Shown: positions 54,473 to 64,000 of the stretch, in pieces
Layout of the letters: the number at the start of each line of letters is the position of its first letter
Numbering within the stretch: position 1 is the stretch's first letter
Assembly: GCA_011799875.1 (NCBI GenBank)
Contig: CM022300.1
Span: 168,223,837 to 168,287,836, forward strand
Source: Thinopyrum elongatum
Taxonomy: Eukaryota > Streptophyta > Magnoliopsida > Poales > Poaceae
Reading direction: 5' to 3'
DNA: 64,000 nt
Translations under genes and position numbers: made by a program
Notes under the pieces: model-generated
What the model saw: only the letters and a program-made list of their open reading frames with translations
Database searches by the model: none
What the model was told of the DNA's origin: nothing

Positions 54473-54540
54473 GGTGGAAGAAAGCACAAGAAGAAGAAGA
54501 AGGAGGAGATGTGTGTGGGTGAGCCCTCCGCCCGCGCCCC

Positions 54541-54550
54541 CTTTTATAGG
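54541..54550 (-). promoter_or_regulatory. TATA box of the antisense B3 gene
   Basis: Minus-strand CCTATAAAAG lies about 70 bases upstream of ATG 54472, with a CTTCTT-rich leader between. It parallels the promoter of the antisense gene in B. Confidence 0.65.
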
Positions 54551-55009
54551 GGAGCAAGGCCGGTGGCTAGCTTCTCACCACCCGGAAGACAACCGCCCCC
54601 ACTCCACCAATCATGTCCCTCTGCATCACTTACGACGTCCAGGATCGACAACCTCCCTCCCGTGCCTATCCACGACGCCGAGCTTTCTGCCATGGCACTC
54701 ATTCTTGCGTTCTACGTGTCCGCCACCAACCCTACGCAATGCATGCAGCGTACGTGGCGGAAACGGCATGTGTAGTGGGATGAGTAAAATGGTAGTTACC
54801 TCCCCATGAATGTGGGCAGCCCGCGAGCCATTACGTGGGTAGCCCCACTTCGTTCCGCATGACTCACGGGAAAACCAGAAACTGATTCAATCACAGGTTA
54901 ATGAAGAAGCAAGGAACATATCAAGAAAGACATGAATCCCATTGCGATTTGGCCAAAGTGAGCGCCTGTGTATTTGTTGGGGCCTACCCCAATGATGCTA
55001 GGCGGCACG
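54551..55009 (-). other. Upstream region of the antisense B3 gene
   Basis: Non-coding sequence between the B3 TATA box and the PPT of A. Contains ACGTGG- and ACGTGTC-type G-box-like words (near 54714 and 54751). No further ORF is supported. Confidence 0.45.
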
Positions 55010-55032
55010 TATGGGCCAGGCCCGGGGGCTCC
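55010..55032 (+). promoter_or_regulatory. Polypurine tract region of element A
   Basis: GGCCAGGCCCGGGGGCTCC directly precedes the 3' LTR and matches the PPT of B on its own strand. It shows that the B3 gene lies inside element A. Confidence 0.65.
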
Positions 55033-55655
55033 TGTCGGTGCAACAAACTTTCACGTTTGATTGCTCGGACTTATACACAGGCGTGCTGGCATCGCATGTC
55101 CTGCACCAAACTACAAAGCAAGACCAAGCCAGAGGAACCGCTCTTCGTGAGATCAAGGAGCGGATCAAGAAGACCAAGTCAGACAAGACAGCAGAGCACC
55201 ACCTTGGGGAGACCTCCCTTGCCGGGCAGGAGGGCCTGGCCGGGTCGAGGCCGCCCCAGGGACAAGTCCATGATTTCCCCAGCAGGCTTGTCGGGTCCGC
55301 CAAGGGTGAGGACTCCCGCCAAGGCTCCATCGCGCCACAACGCAAATCACCTATCAATGCAGTGTCAAGCCTCCAAGTGATTAAGTGGCTACCACCGAGA
55401 ACATGCCAGCCCATTAGAAGATAGATTACTCTCATGTGACACCCGTCCAGAGGCGTGTCAAACAGATAAGCAGAAGATGATTAAGCGGCACGGCAGGCTT
55501 TGCTGGGCTTCACCCTCAGCACGACACCTAGCAGTGCATTTAATGCACTTTGTCCTAACTGCCAGAGTTAGGTATGATAGCACTGTTAGCTATCTAATCA
55601 CTAGATAAAGACTGTTTTGCCACTGTTGTCACCCCTTGAGCTATAAAAGGAGGTC
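55033..55655 (+). repeat. Element A 3' LTR, first part
   Basis: Collinear with 3576-4197, beginning TGTCGGTGCAAC. It stops in AGGTC, just past the TATA box (CTATAAAAGGAGG), where element F inserted. The missing part should appear to the right of F outside the window. Confidence 0.9.
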
Positions 55656-56097
55656 TGAGGGAGTCATGGACTAAGGGGTCCTCGGGGCGACGGCCCATTG
55701 TGCATGGGCCGGACTGGTGGAGCCGTGTGGTGACCGGAGACCTGTGAAGCCGTGGTGTGCCCTCCAAGTCAAGTGTGGACGAGATCTTTTTCCTTCTTGT
55801 TGTAATCTATCTTCGGTAACCCTAACCCTTTCGGTGTCTATATAAACCAAGGGTTGTAGTCATTAGGGGTAGAGCCATCTTCATCCCCCCGTAGCCTACG
55901 GTTTGGCTTATACTGATCTCGAGGTAGATCTACTCTGTAACCACGCTATACAATCAATACAATCAAGAAGGACGTAGGGTATTACCTCTTCGAGAGGGCC
56001 CGAACCTGGGTAAACACTGTGTTTGTCGTCCCTTGTTACCCATCAATCCTAGATCCACAGCTCGGAACCCCTACCCCGAGGTCTACCGGTTTTGACA
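55656..56097 (+). repeat. Element F 5' LTR
   Basis: 442 bases, TGAGG...TGACA, with TCTATATAAACC (near 55838) as the TATA box and a run of CTAACCCTTTCGG before it. The second LTR is not within the window. Confidence 0.85.
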
Positions 56098-56104
56098 CCG
56101 ATAT

Positions 56105-56120
56105 TGGTGCTTCCATAGAG
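56105..56120 (+). promoter_or_regulatory. Primer-binding site of element F
   Basis: TGGTGCTTCCATAGAG, seven bases past the LTR end. The position and the TGG start fit a tRNA primer site; the tRNA was not identified. Confidence 0.55.
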
Positions 56121-56150
56121 AGTTCCGCTGTTGGATCACCGGAAGGATCG

Positions 56151-58325
56151 ATGGCTCGCTTAGTCCTTGGAGAGGACATCAGTTCCATGGATCTCTTCAT
56201 CCCTGGATAACTCTTCGCTTTTGGCAGCATCATACTGCACGCTGATTCGACCGCCCGTCTTGACCAGGTCGACAACTTCGCTCCCGAACACCGGATTCGA
56301 TTCGGCAATCTGGAGTATGTTACTGACGCGCGAGGGGATTTTGTTTTCACCGGATTCACCACCCCCGCAGGGCGTGCCGCGCATGCTCCGAGGTGCACAT
56401 CCGATCCGATCTGTGAATTGGTGACAGTCCACCAAACGGCATTGAGCCAGGAAGGACTCCCTGAGAGAGGGGACCTTACCCCGCCATCAGCCGAACTCAC
56501 ATTGGTGGAGGATTTATCCCAGGCCCTCGAGGCAGAACCAGAGGTCAGAAGCCAAGATTCGATCTCGGCCAAGCTCCTTCCCCACAACACTTTGCCAGCC
56601 ATGAGCCCGCAGCTTAAGTCGGCGAATAGCGGCCAGGGGTCTCCCCCGGCCCAAAACAACCCGACCTCAAACATTGGCATGGAAGGTTCACAGGAGGGTC
56701 AAAGCACATCCTCAGTTTCCGAGGACAATCCGGTGCCCCTCGAGGTTTCGGTCCCGAATCCTATAGATAGGTCCGCCCAAGACCAAGGATCGGTTGAGTC
56801 ATAGACCGACCTCAACTTCGTCACCACAAAGTCCGGCATAGAGCCCTCAGGTCCAGCAACCCTCGATATTTTGAACGAGGCACTAGGACGAATTCAGAAA
56901 ATGACTATCCAGGAGAACCTGCCCTCCGCCTTCAATCACTGACCCTTCGAGGCGTTCAACAGGGAATTTTGCGCCCCACCCACCACCCACTTGGTAGCAA
57001 CTATCGATGATTTAACCGATATGTTGGACTATAATTCGGAGAATGCCGAATACATGGATGAGAAGGACGTAACCACGACTAATGCTAAGGTCGGTCCCCC
57101 CGTCACGGGCCGCTGGTCGGCCACATCCACCTACGACATTTACATGGTGGACACCGCAAGGGACGGCAACAGCACTCCTGAGCAGGACCGAGGCAAGCCC
57201 AGAGATGAGCCTCCCAAACGCCGAAAACAGCGCCGTCGATCAAAACCACGTCGAAGCCACGCAAGCAACATAGACTCGGTGGAGAGCGGCACCATAAATA
57301 ATACAGATGACCTCGCCGGAGACACAGCCAACGAGCATCATCAGGATGACCCCGCGGGGCAGGAGGACCTGCTCAATCCGGAAAGCCACGAAGACTCCAA
57401 GGATAGCAACTACCTCCCACTCTGCGAAGAGGAGGCCAGTCTCAGGAAGGACGATTTTATCATCCCCGAAGACCCTCTGAAGCAAGAACGGTTCAAGCGG
57501 AGGCTTTTAGTCACCACCCGCAGCCTAAAGAAGCAAAAACGCAAAATCAAGGCTGAACAAGACACCCTCAATGATCGATGGACTAAAGTCCTAGATGCTG
57601 AAGAGGTGTACGGCCAGGATCAGCCAACCAGGAGTTATCCTAAACAAAGGTTATTGCCCCAGTTCGACGACAAGGGTATAGAGCCAACACACCCGATGTA
57701 TGGAAACGCCGAACTGCCAGACCGACCCCCTAGAGGGCGGGACATGGAAGCTGACAAGGCCGAACATCCAGCCACCCCACCTCGCCGTCACGGCAAGGAT
57801 CAGGTGCAGCCCACTTACGAGTACGACCTCCGCCATGACCTAGATGCTCGTGGAGGCCGTACCAGGTCCATCTACGGGCCCAAAGAGGATCTGCCTGCAT
57901 ACTGGGAAGGATTCTACGATCGGTTAAACCGAAACAATAGAGTCCGGGAGCAGCAGCAGAGTAGGAGGGCCGAAGACTTCCGTCGCGATGTAGCCCGAGT
58001 TTGGGGCGCCCCACACCCCCTATGCTTCACAGAGAGTGTAATGCAGCACCAATTCCCAGAAGGCTTCAAGCCTGTGAACATCGAAGCATACAACGGAACC
58101 ACAGATCCAGACGCATGGATAGAGGATTTCCTCCTCCACATCCACATGGCACGAGGAGACGACCTCCACACCATTAAATATTTGCCGCTCAAGCTTAAAG
58201 GCCCAGCTCAACACTGGCTGAACAGCCTTCCCGAAGACTCTATAGGTTGCTGGGAAGAGCTTGAGGACGCTTTTCGAGCAAATTCCAGGGCACCTATGTC
58301 TGGCCTCCGGATGCTGACGACTTAA
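56151..58325 (+). pseudogene. gag: Element F gag
   Basis: ATG 56151 (MARLVLGEDISS) opens a frame kept to 58325 with stops at 56208, 56802 and 56940. The first 450 codons are disordered and rich in proline, glutamate and serine; a basic block (PPKRRKQRRRSKPRRSH) near 57208-57260 could bind RNA. The capsid domain lies at about 58040-58290 (YNGTTDPDAWIEDFLLHIHM, LKLKGPAQHWLNSLPEDSIG). The frame is then lost by small indels in the next 200 bases. Gag assembles the particle; this copy is broken. Confidence 0.8.
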
Positions 58326-59733
58326 ATGGCATCATGCAACAACCCGGAGAGTCTGCCCGACAATTTGGAACTGATTCCTGACTAAGAAAAATCAGATCGT
58401 TGACTGTCCGGATGTCGAAGCCTTGGCTGCCTTTAAGCATAGTGTCAAGGACGAATGGCTTGTACGGTAGCTCGGCCAGGACAAACCAAGAACTATGGCA
58501 GCCCTAACTTCCCTCATGACCCGCTTTTGCGCGGGCGAAGACAGTTGGCTTGCTCGCAAGAACACCAACCCAGACACACCCGGTACCTCTCAGGTTCGGG
58601 ACGGAAATGGAAAGCCACGATGCAGCAAGAATAAACATCACCACAATGACGGCGAGGGTGAGGATATGTCAGTAAATGCTGGATTCCGAAACTAGAAGTC
58701 CAGAACTCGAAAGAAAGCCCCTAAAGGCAAAAGTGATGGCCCGTCTAGGCTGGACACAATTCTGGACAGGCCTTGCCAGATCCACGGCACATTAGAGAAG
58801 CCCGCCAACCACTCCAACCGAAATTGTTGGGTGATCAAACAGGCCGGCAAACTCACAGCCGAAGACTCGGGCAAAAGCCCAAGAAACAAGGATGATGATG
58901 AGCCCTGCAGGCCAAATAGTGGAGGTCAAAAACCCTTCCCTTCCAAAGTCAAGACTGTAAACATGATCTACGCAACCCACATACTGAAGAAGGAGAGGAA
59001 GCGAGCGCTACGGGACGTATACTCCATCGAGCCAGTAGCGCCGAAGTTCAATCCATGGTCAGCCTGCCCGATCACGTTCGATTGTAGGGATCATCCCACT
59101 AGTATACGCCATGGAGGGTCCGCAGCCCTAGTGTTGGACCCCATCATCGATGGATTCCACCTCACTAGAGTCCTAATGGATGGAGGAAGCAGCCTCAAAT
59201 TGATATACGAGGATACAGTAAAGAAAATGGGGATCGATCCATCAAGTGTTAAACCCAGTCACACCACATTCAAGGGAGTCTTTCCGGGAGTGGAGGCCCG
59301 CTGCACGGGCACCGTGACACTCGAAGTGGTGCTCGGATCTCCGGATAACATCCGAAGCGAGGACTTGATCTTCGATATTGCACCTTTTCGAAATGGCTAT
59401 CACGCACTCCTCGGCCGAACAGCGTTCGCCAAATTCAATGCCGTTCCGCACTACGCGTACCTGAAGTTGAAAATTCCTGGTCCTTCGGGAGTCATAACTA
59501 TCAACGACAACATAGAACGCTCACTTCGAACCGAAGAGCACACTGCGGCACTAGCGGCCGAAGACCACACCGGCCCATATAGGCCCGGATGCCGACCCAC
59601 TGTAAGGGCCGGCGACAATAGTAAATGGGTTCGAACCCTTTCCCCATCATGGGAACCCGCATGTGTTCGCCGTAAAAAGGGATACGCGCCCCACGGCATG
59701 CCCACATTCTTCACGCTCCACGTGCCTCGTTAG
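58326..59733 (+). pseudogene. Element F gag C-terminus and protease
   Basis: A frame from 58495 is open with a stop at 58693-58695 and then from 58831 to 59733. A zinc-type pattern CQIHGTLEKPANHSNRNC lies near 58780-58830. The protease carries the active-site phrase VLMDGGSS (about 59170-59195) and YHALLGRTAFAKFNA near 59400-59445. It ends at TAG 59731 without passing into RT. Aspartic protease of Tat type; the lack of downstream RT marks F as non-autonomous, unless RT was lost when G inserted. Confidence 0.75.
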
Positions 59734-60768
59734 CACAACTTCGCACTCAAAATACCATGGGCTGCCATGAGGCATACATTAATCCGAAGTACATGTTCGG
59801 TTAAACCAAATTCAGAATTACCTCGTCCTCGGACGATCCGGGGACCAATTCCAGATACCCCCAAGTTTAAAGCTTCATCGGCAGGGTCCTTGCCCATCAA
59901 GGTCTCATCGAAGGTCCCAACCGCCACCTATCAGAAGCAAAGGCGCAGATGTGCAGCAGGGCATAGTGAAGGCTTCAACTCACGCATCAAGGCCCTGCGT
60001 CAACCTTTACTCTGTAAATTTTCTTTTTCTTTCTCTCTTGCAAGTACTACCTTCGTAGTTCGAATTGTACGGTTAGACGTCCCGAGCTTACGAGAAATAA
60101 TAAAAATACACTTTATGGTGTTCGGATATCTGCATCTTGCAATTTTTCTGTCCTTTTCCAATTCTCTCCTCGCTCTATGAATAGCCCAACATGAAAATAG
60201 TAATCAATTATGAGTTCAATTTATACATCAGCTCAATATCTTTAAGTCTGGCACCGCTTCCCACTAGGTGTCCGGCGTCTCGGATATTGCATTATATGCA
60301 TCTGTTCCGAACTATGTCTTGGGTCAATAGTTGGGTTGCCTGGCTCCTGTGTTTGCCCCTTATGTTCCGCTTGTTTGGCTAAGATGGCAAAGGGAGAACC
60401 CCTGCGATCGTACTACTGGTTCGCCCGGTCAAGTACCTCGGGAGGAAAAAGCCGAAAACTGATCGTCATAGTAAGCGTGAACGGGTCTGCGATCCGATGA
60501 CGAGGTTGGACCCTAAAAATCGTTGCCGATTTTGCCATGTCACACGAAGGGTTCGTCTCAAACCATGTGATCGGAAAAGGCAGGCTTCGACCCCCAAGTA
60601 CATCACAAATACACCGAGGGCTAGTCCCTAGTCCCCACCGTCAAGTTCCTAAGGCTAAGTGAAAGCAGTAAAACCAAATAGTCTGATTGCCTGGTTTTGT
60701 TCCCGCACTACCACCTCCGGGCATTAAGACGTTGGCTAAGGGTAATAGTAGGGAAACAAATCACCCTT
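59734..60768 (+). other. Non-coding 3' part of element F
   Basis: It contains TTCTTTTTCTTTCTCTC (60023) and AT-rich sequence, then the phrase AAGCCGAAAACTGATCGTCA and CACACGAAGGGTTCG. It has only short frames. It gives way near 60769 to LTR-like sequence of G; the exact border is uncertain. Confidence 0.6.
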
Positions 60769-62762
60769 CGTGATATTCACTTGGGGGACCGACGACGCTG
60801 CACCTGGATACGACTACACTACCGACGAGCAGCCCGTTGACGACCCCTCTCTCTTGCCAGAGCAACCAGGCAAGCCCCCCCCCCCTTGAGCATCCAGATA
60901 TTGCCCATTCTATTCTCCTGCTTGCATTAGATTTTGCTACTGTTAATGTATGCTCCTATTCTGATGCATAGCCTGCTGTTGTAACCTGTTCATTGCTACC
61001 TTACCTGCCTATGATAAACTGTTTAGTATAGGTTGGTAGTGAACCATCAGTGACCCCACCACCTTATCCTTGTTGCCCCTGCTTGATCATCGACGACTCG
61101 ATCAACGTGATCGTCGACCAGAGACAGACACCTCACTTCACACCCCCTTAGTTGTACGACTCTGCATAGTTACTATCGAGTGCCAAGGGTGATACCTCGT
61201 AACGCACTCCCGATGAATACTATGCAGTGTAGCTGTTCGATCGCGGTCATCGAGGGTGATTCCTCCTTCTCCACTTCTGATACGACTCTGTCGTGCAACC
61301 CTCAGTGTGAACCTCGAGGGTGATACCTCATACGTTCACCCTGATGATTTCGTCGAGTGGAATCCGCCGAGGGTGATTCCTCGGGTTTTCCCCTTGATGT
61401 TATGACCACACAATTACTTGATCTTTGTTACAGGCGGGTCCACCCTGTTGGGTACCCGCTGGGGATCTATGATGTCGGGTGTGTCGGAAGGTCACTCGAG
61501 TGTGACATTGTGGCGGAGCATCAGAGACTCTGATTGTCTCCGCGTGATACTAATTGAGCCTATTGGATTTGGGTGTGTGATCTGAGTGGGTCGACGTGCC
61601 CTATACGCACTACCACCACACGGGATAATGGTTATGGGACCCTCTGCGAAGTACGTTTCTCCTGAAAGCTCGTCTGACGTCACGATTCACCGTGCGGGCA
61701 GATTGTCGGGATTGGGCTGGATATTTCACTGACGAGCTCAGTGTCGCGCCTGCACCCCGGCCGGTCTCGCAACGCGCAGGGTGCCCAGGGCGATGGCCCG
61801 AGACCTCTGGGTGCATAGGTTAGTCCGGCGTGCTGACCTCTCTACCGAGCCTAGGTAGAGCACTGCTTCGTGTTGATCTTCCGAGGAGGGGCATTACCCA
61901 GCAAGTGTGTCCGGCCAGAGTTGATCGAGCGTGTTGGGTAATAGTAGTGCACCCCTGCAGGGATGAATCTTCTATCGATAGCCGGTCCTACGGTAAAGGA
62001 CGCTCAGTTTGTGTATCCCGATCTACTACTTGAACTGGATACTTGTTACTTAATTAAAGCTTCGGGATCGCTTTCTCGCTTGGGAGTCAAGGAAGAATCT
62101 TTAAGATGTACTTCAACATGTTTGCTAAATAAAATGCTATTCTACTCTCTTCTACTGCTGCAAGATGATGGCCTTGTGAAGATGTTTGAAGATGCTAGTC
62201 TTCGATAGGACTAGGCCTTCTCTCTATTCTGGCATTTCTGCAGCCCAGTTCACTTATACAGCCTTTCTCCGTTGATAATGTTGCATATGTAGTATAGATC
62301 CTTGCTTGCTGAGTACTTCGGATGAGTACTCACTGTTGCTTTACTTTCTCTTTTCCCCATAAACCCCACCTTGATGATACATCAGACGATGGAGTCCAGG
62401 AGCCAGATGCCACCACCGGAGCTTACTACTAGGAGGGTCCAGAGGGCACTTACTACTGGATCGAGCCAGCCGACCAGGAGTAGGATCGGAGGCTCCCAGG
62501 CAGGAGGCCAACGCCTTTCGATCTAGTGCCGCTGTTTGTGCTAGCCTTCTTATGGCAAAACTTGTCTAACTATGTCTGCACTCAGATAATATTTGTATGA
62601 CTGACTTATGTATTCGGATCTTCGGATCCCTGGTCTGTAATATTGTGGATCTCTGTTAATTTGTGTTTAGAGTTGTGTTGTGATATCTTCCCGTGAGTCC
62701 CTGTGCTTGATCGTACATGTTTGCGTGTATGATTAGTGTACGATTGAGTCGGGAGCGCCACA
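60769..62762 (+). repeat. Element G 5' LTR (left border approximate)
   Basis: It ends GGGAGCGCCACA three bases before a tRNA-Met PBS. Inside, GAGGGTGAT(T/A)CCTC recurs near 61251, 61317, 61370 and in variants, and GTGCGGGCAGATTGTCGGG near 61691 is a common Triticeae Gypsy phrase. The start was set at the change from F sequence and could be off by tens of bases. A C-run lies near 60878. Confidence 0.6.
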
Positions 62763-62765
62763 AGT

Positions 62766-62777
62766 TGGTATCAGAGC
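62766..62777 (+). promoter_or_regulatory. tRNA-Met primer-binding site of element G
   Basis: TGGTATCAGAGC, preceded by AGT after the LTR end; this is the standard site of plant chromovirus (Tekay-type) elements. Confidence 0.85.
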
Positions 62778-63329
62778 CGACTGCCTGTAGGAAGCCCCTT
62801 TCCAATTCCTTGGCCGAAGTTGAGTCTAGAAACCGAAAAACTAATTTACTAACTTGGCTGTGTGGCTTACGGGCCCACGTGGCCAACTGGGTGGTATTAG
62901 GATCTTTTATTCCTCGTCTATACTCTGGGACTCTGATCTCTCTTCTACTCGGGTTAAATAAATTTTACTAACACCGACACTTAGGATCTCTTAAATCCCG
63001 TCTACCCGGAGAGCTGGATATCTGTGCCCCGTACGAGCCTCGTCGCTATGACCCGCGCGTTCTGATTCAGTGCACTCAGGCTTTGGATCGCAATGTTCGG
63101 GCTCTTGCCGTCGAGTTGGTTGCCACTCGAGCATGTCTCTATGATGCTATGACGCATTTGCTACCCGCTGTTCACGCAGGGATACATCCGGAGCACATCC
63201 TTTACCCGTGCAGGACTCAGATGTATGCTGGAATTGATTGGCCTGCTGTTGGAGGTCATACACCTGTACGTGGACCTCTTCTTACAGCTCGAGACCAGAT
63301 TCTGCATCAGAGTGCACACGGAGAGTAGG
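62778..63329 (+). other. Deleted gag-protease region of element G
   Basis: Only about 550 bases lie between PBS and RT, where gag, protease and the RT N-terminus (over 1.5 kb) are expected. No gag or zinc motif is visible. A sequence without clear coding runs up to GTGCACACGGAGAG, then RT begins abruptly at about 63330. An internal deletion is the simplest explanation. Confidence 0.6.
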
Positions 63330-64000
63330 ATCCAGCAAGTTGATCGATCATCGGTGTTCTCTAAACTCGACTTGAGGTTGGGTTATCACCAGATCCGTGT
63401 CCGTGAAGAGGATATTCCCAAGACTGCATTCGTCACTCGTTATGGCTCCTATGAATACACCGTCATGTCATTTGGCCTAACGAATGCTCTAGCAACTTTC
63501 TCCCGTCTGAGAATTATATATTCATGGATTACCTCGACAAATTTGTCGTGGTTTATTTGGATGATATCCTGATATATTCTAAGAATAGAAAACAACATGC
63601 TGAACACCTCCGTTTGGTACTAGAAAGGCTCCGAGAACACCAGTTGTATGCCAAATATTCCAAATGTGAATTTTGGCTTTCTGAAGTAACTTACCTTGGT
63701 CATGTAATTTCCAAGGATGGAATTGCTGTTAACCCCGAACGAGTTCAGGCTATTCTTGACTGGACTCCCCCGAAGAATGTTAACCAAGTCAGAAGTTTTC
63801 TCGGACTTGCAAGTTATTGCCGTCGATTTGTTGAGAACTTTTCCAAGATTGCAAAACCATTGACAAATCTGCTTCACAAAGATGTTAAATTTGAGTGGAC
63901 AGAAAAATGTCAAGAAAGCTTTCAGACACTAAAAGATAAATTGACATCTGCCCTAGTATTAGCACCCCCGGATTCCCAAAAGGATTTCATGATATACTGC
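63330..64000 (+). pseudogene. Element G reverse transcriptase and start of RNase H (chromovirus-like)
   Basis: RT starts mid-domain with [20 protein letters not shown] and [21 protein letters not shown] frameshift near 63508 interrupts; from 63512 one frame runs open to the window edge with the catalytic YLDD (63551-63562), [40 protein letters not shown] and the RNase H tether [16 protein letters not shown]. The [13 protein letters not shown] and YLDDILIYS motifs fit chromovirus (Tekay/Del) RT and differ from the KSAGSTFARA type of A and B. The rest continues outside the window. Confidence 0.85.

Larger units (their letters stand above)
3576..55655 (+). mobile_element. Element A: Ty3/Gypsy Tat-lineage retrotransposon, interrupted by B, C, D and E
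   Basis: The element has a 5' LTR (3576-4491), PBS, gag, protease, RT, RNase H, a second RNase H, integrase, an antisense B3 ORF, PPT and the start of a 3' LTR (55033-55655). The second, archaeal-type RNase H between RT-RNH and integrase is a known Tat-lineage mark. B splits RT, C splits RNase H, and D/E lie in the 3' non-coding part. All coding parts except the antisense ORF carry stops and frameshifts, so A cannot make its own proteins. The rest of the 3' LTR should continue to the right of F and G. Confidence 0.85.
55656..60768 (+). mobile_element. Element F: Fatima-like Tat-lineage element with gag-protease only
   Basis: The 5' LTR 55656-56097 begins TGAGGGAGTCATGG and ends GGTTTTGACA; the PBS follows. 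Gag and protease are present, then about 1 kb of non-coding sequence with the phrase GGCAAAGGGAGAACCCCTGCG, which I associate with the Triticeae Fatima group. No RT, RNase H or integrase is found before sequence of element G starts near 60769. The preceding AGGTC is the expected left target duplication. Confidence 0.75.

Noticed and set aside
54305..54809. Plus-strand ORFs overlapping the B3 gene
   Set aside because: They are antisense shadows; the B3 pattern, start context and TATA box are all on the minus strand.
62766..62777. tRNA gene at the TGGTATCAGAGC motif (also 30076-30087)
   Set aside because: This is the complement of the tRNA-Met 3' end next to an LTR, a primer-binding site; no tRNA cloverleaf surrounds it.

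Overview
The window reads as intergenic DNA from a large grass genome, most likely wheat or a close relative (Triticeae). This rests on retroelement signatures I recognise from memory and could not search: LTRs with repeated CGGTNNNACCG motifs, an Athila-type LTR ending in GATACGTCTCC on the minus strand, a Tat-type LTR beginning TGAGGGAGTC, and TATA-box LTRs rich in GCCGG. There is no sign of bacterial or organellar gene organisation. Nearly every long open frame belongs to a transposable element, and most are damaged by stops or frameshifts.

Layout. 1-1563 is the 3' part of an LTR of the same family as element C. 1564-3575 is unassigned, with exon-like duplicated segments and an AT-rich tandem repeat. 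Element A, a forward Ty3/Gypsy element of the Tat lineage, runs from 3576 to beyond 55655 and hosts most of the rest. Inside it are element B (8220-21493, reverse, Tat lineage, TSD GCTTG), element C (22110-31600, reverse, Copia-like with gag only, TSD CTCGA/CTCAA), a CACTA-like DNA element D (from 34465 to about 45800) carrying gene fragments and satellite-like repeats, and element E (45801-53340, reverse, Sabrina-like and non-autonomous, TSD CACCT). The 3' LTR of A is interrupted at 55656 by element F (Fatima-like Tat element with gag-protease only). F is followed near 60769 by element G (chromovirus-like Gypsy, deleted between PBS and RT), which runs off the window.

How the parts work together. 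A and B are ambisense: gag-pol is on one strand, and a separate gene with its own TATA box is read from the 3' LTR end on the other strand. In B the antisense gene has three exons, a gypsy-type transposon domain and a coiled-coil tail. In A the same position holds an intact B3-type DNA-binding protein. In both elements gag-protease and RT-integrase are in one frame, separated by the same UAG codon in the same local sequence. Element C has gag and a second ORF; the promoter of that ORF repeats the motif cluster and TATA arrangement of the LTR. These four points are the best leads. No rRNA operon, tRNA gene or CRISPR array was seen; one 5S-rRNA-like fragment lies within D.
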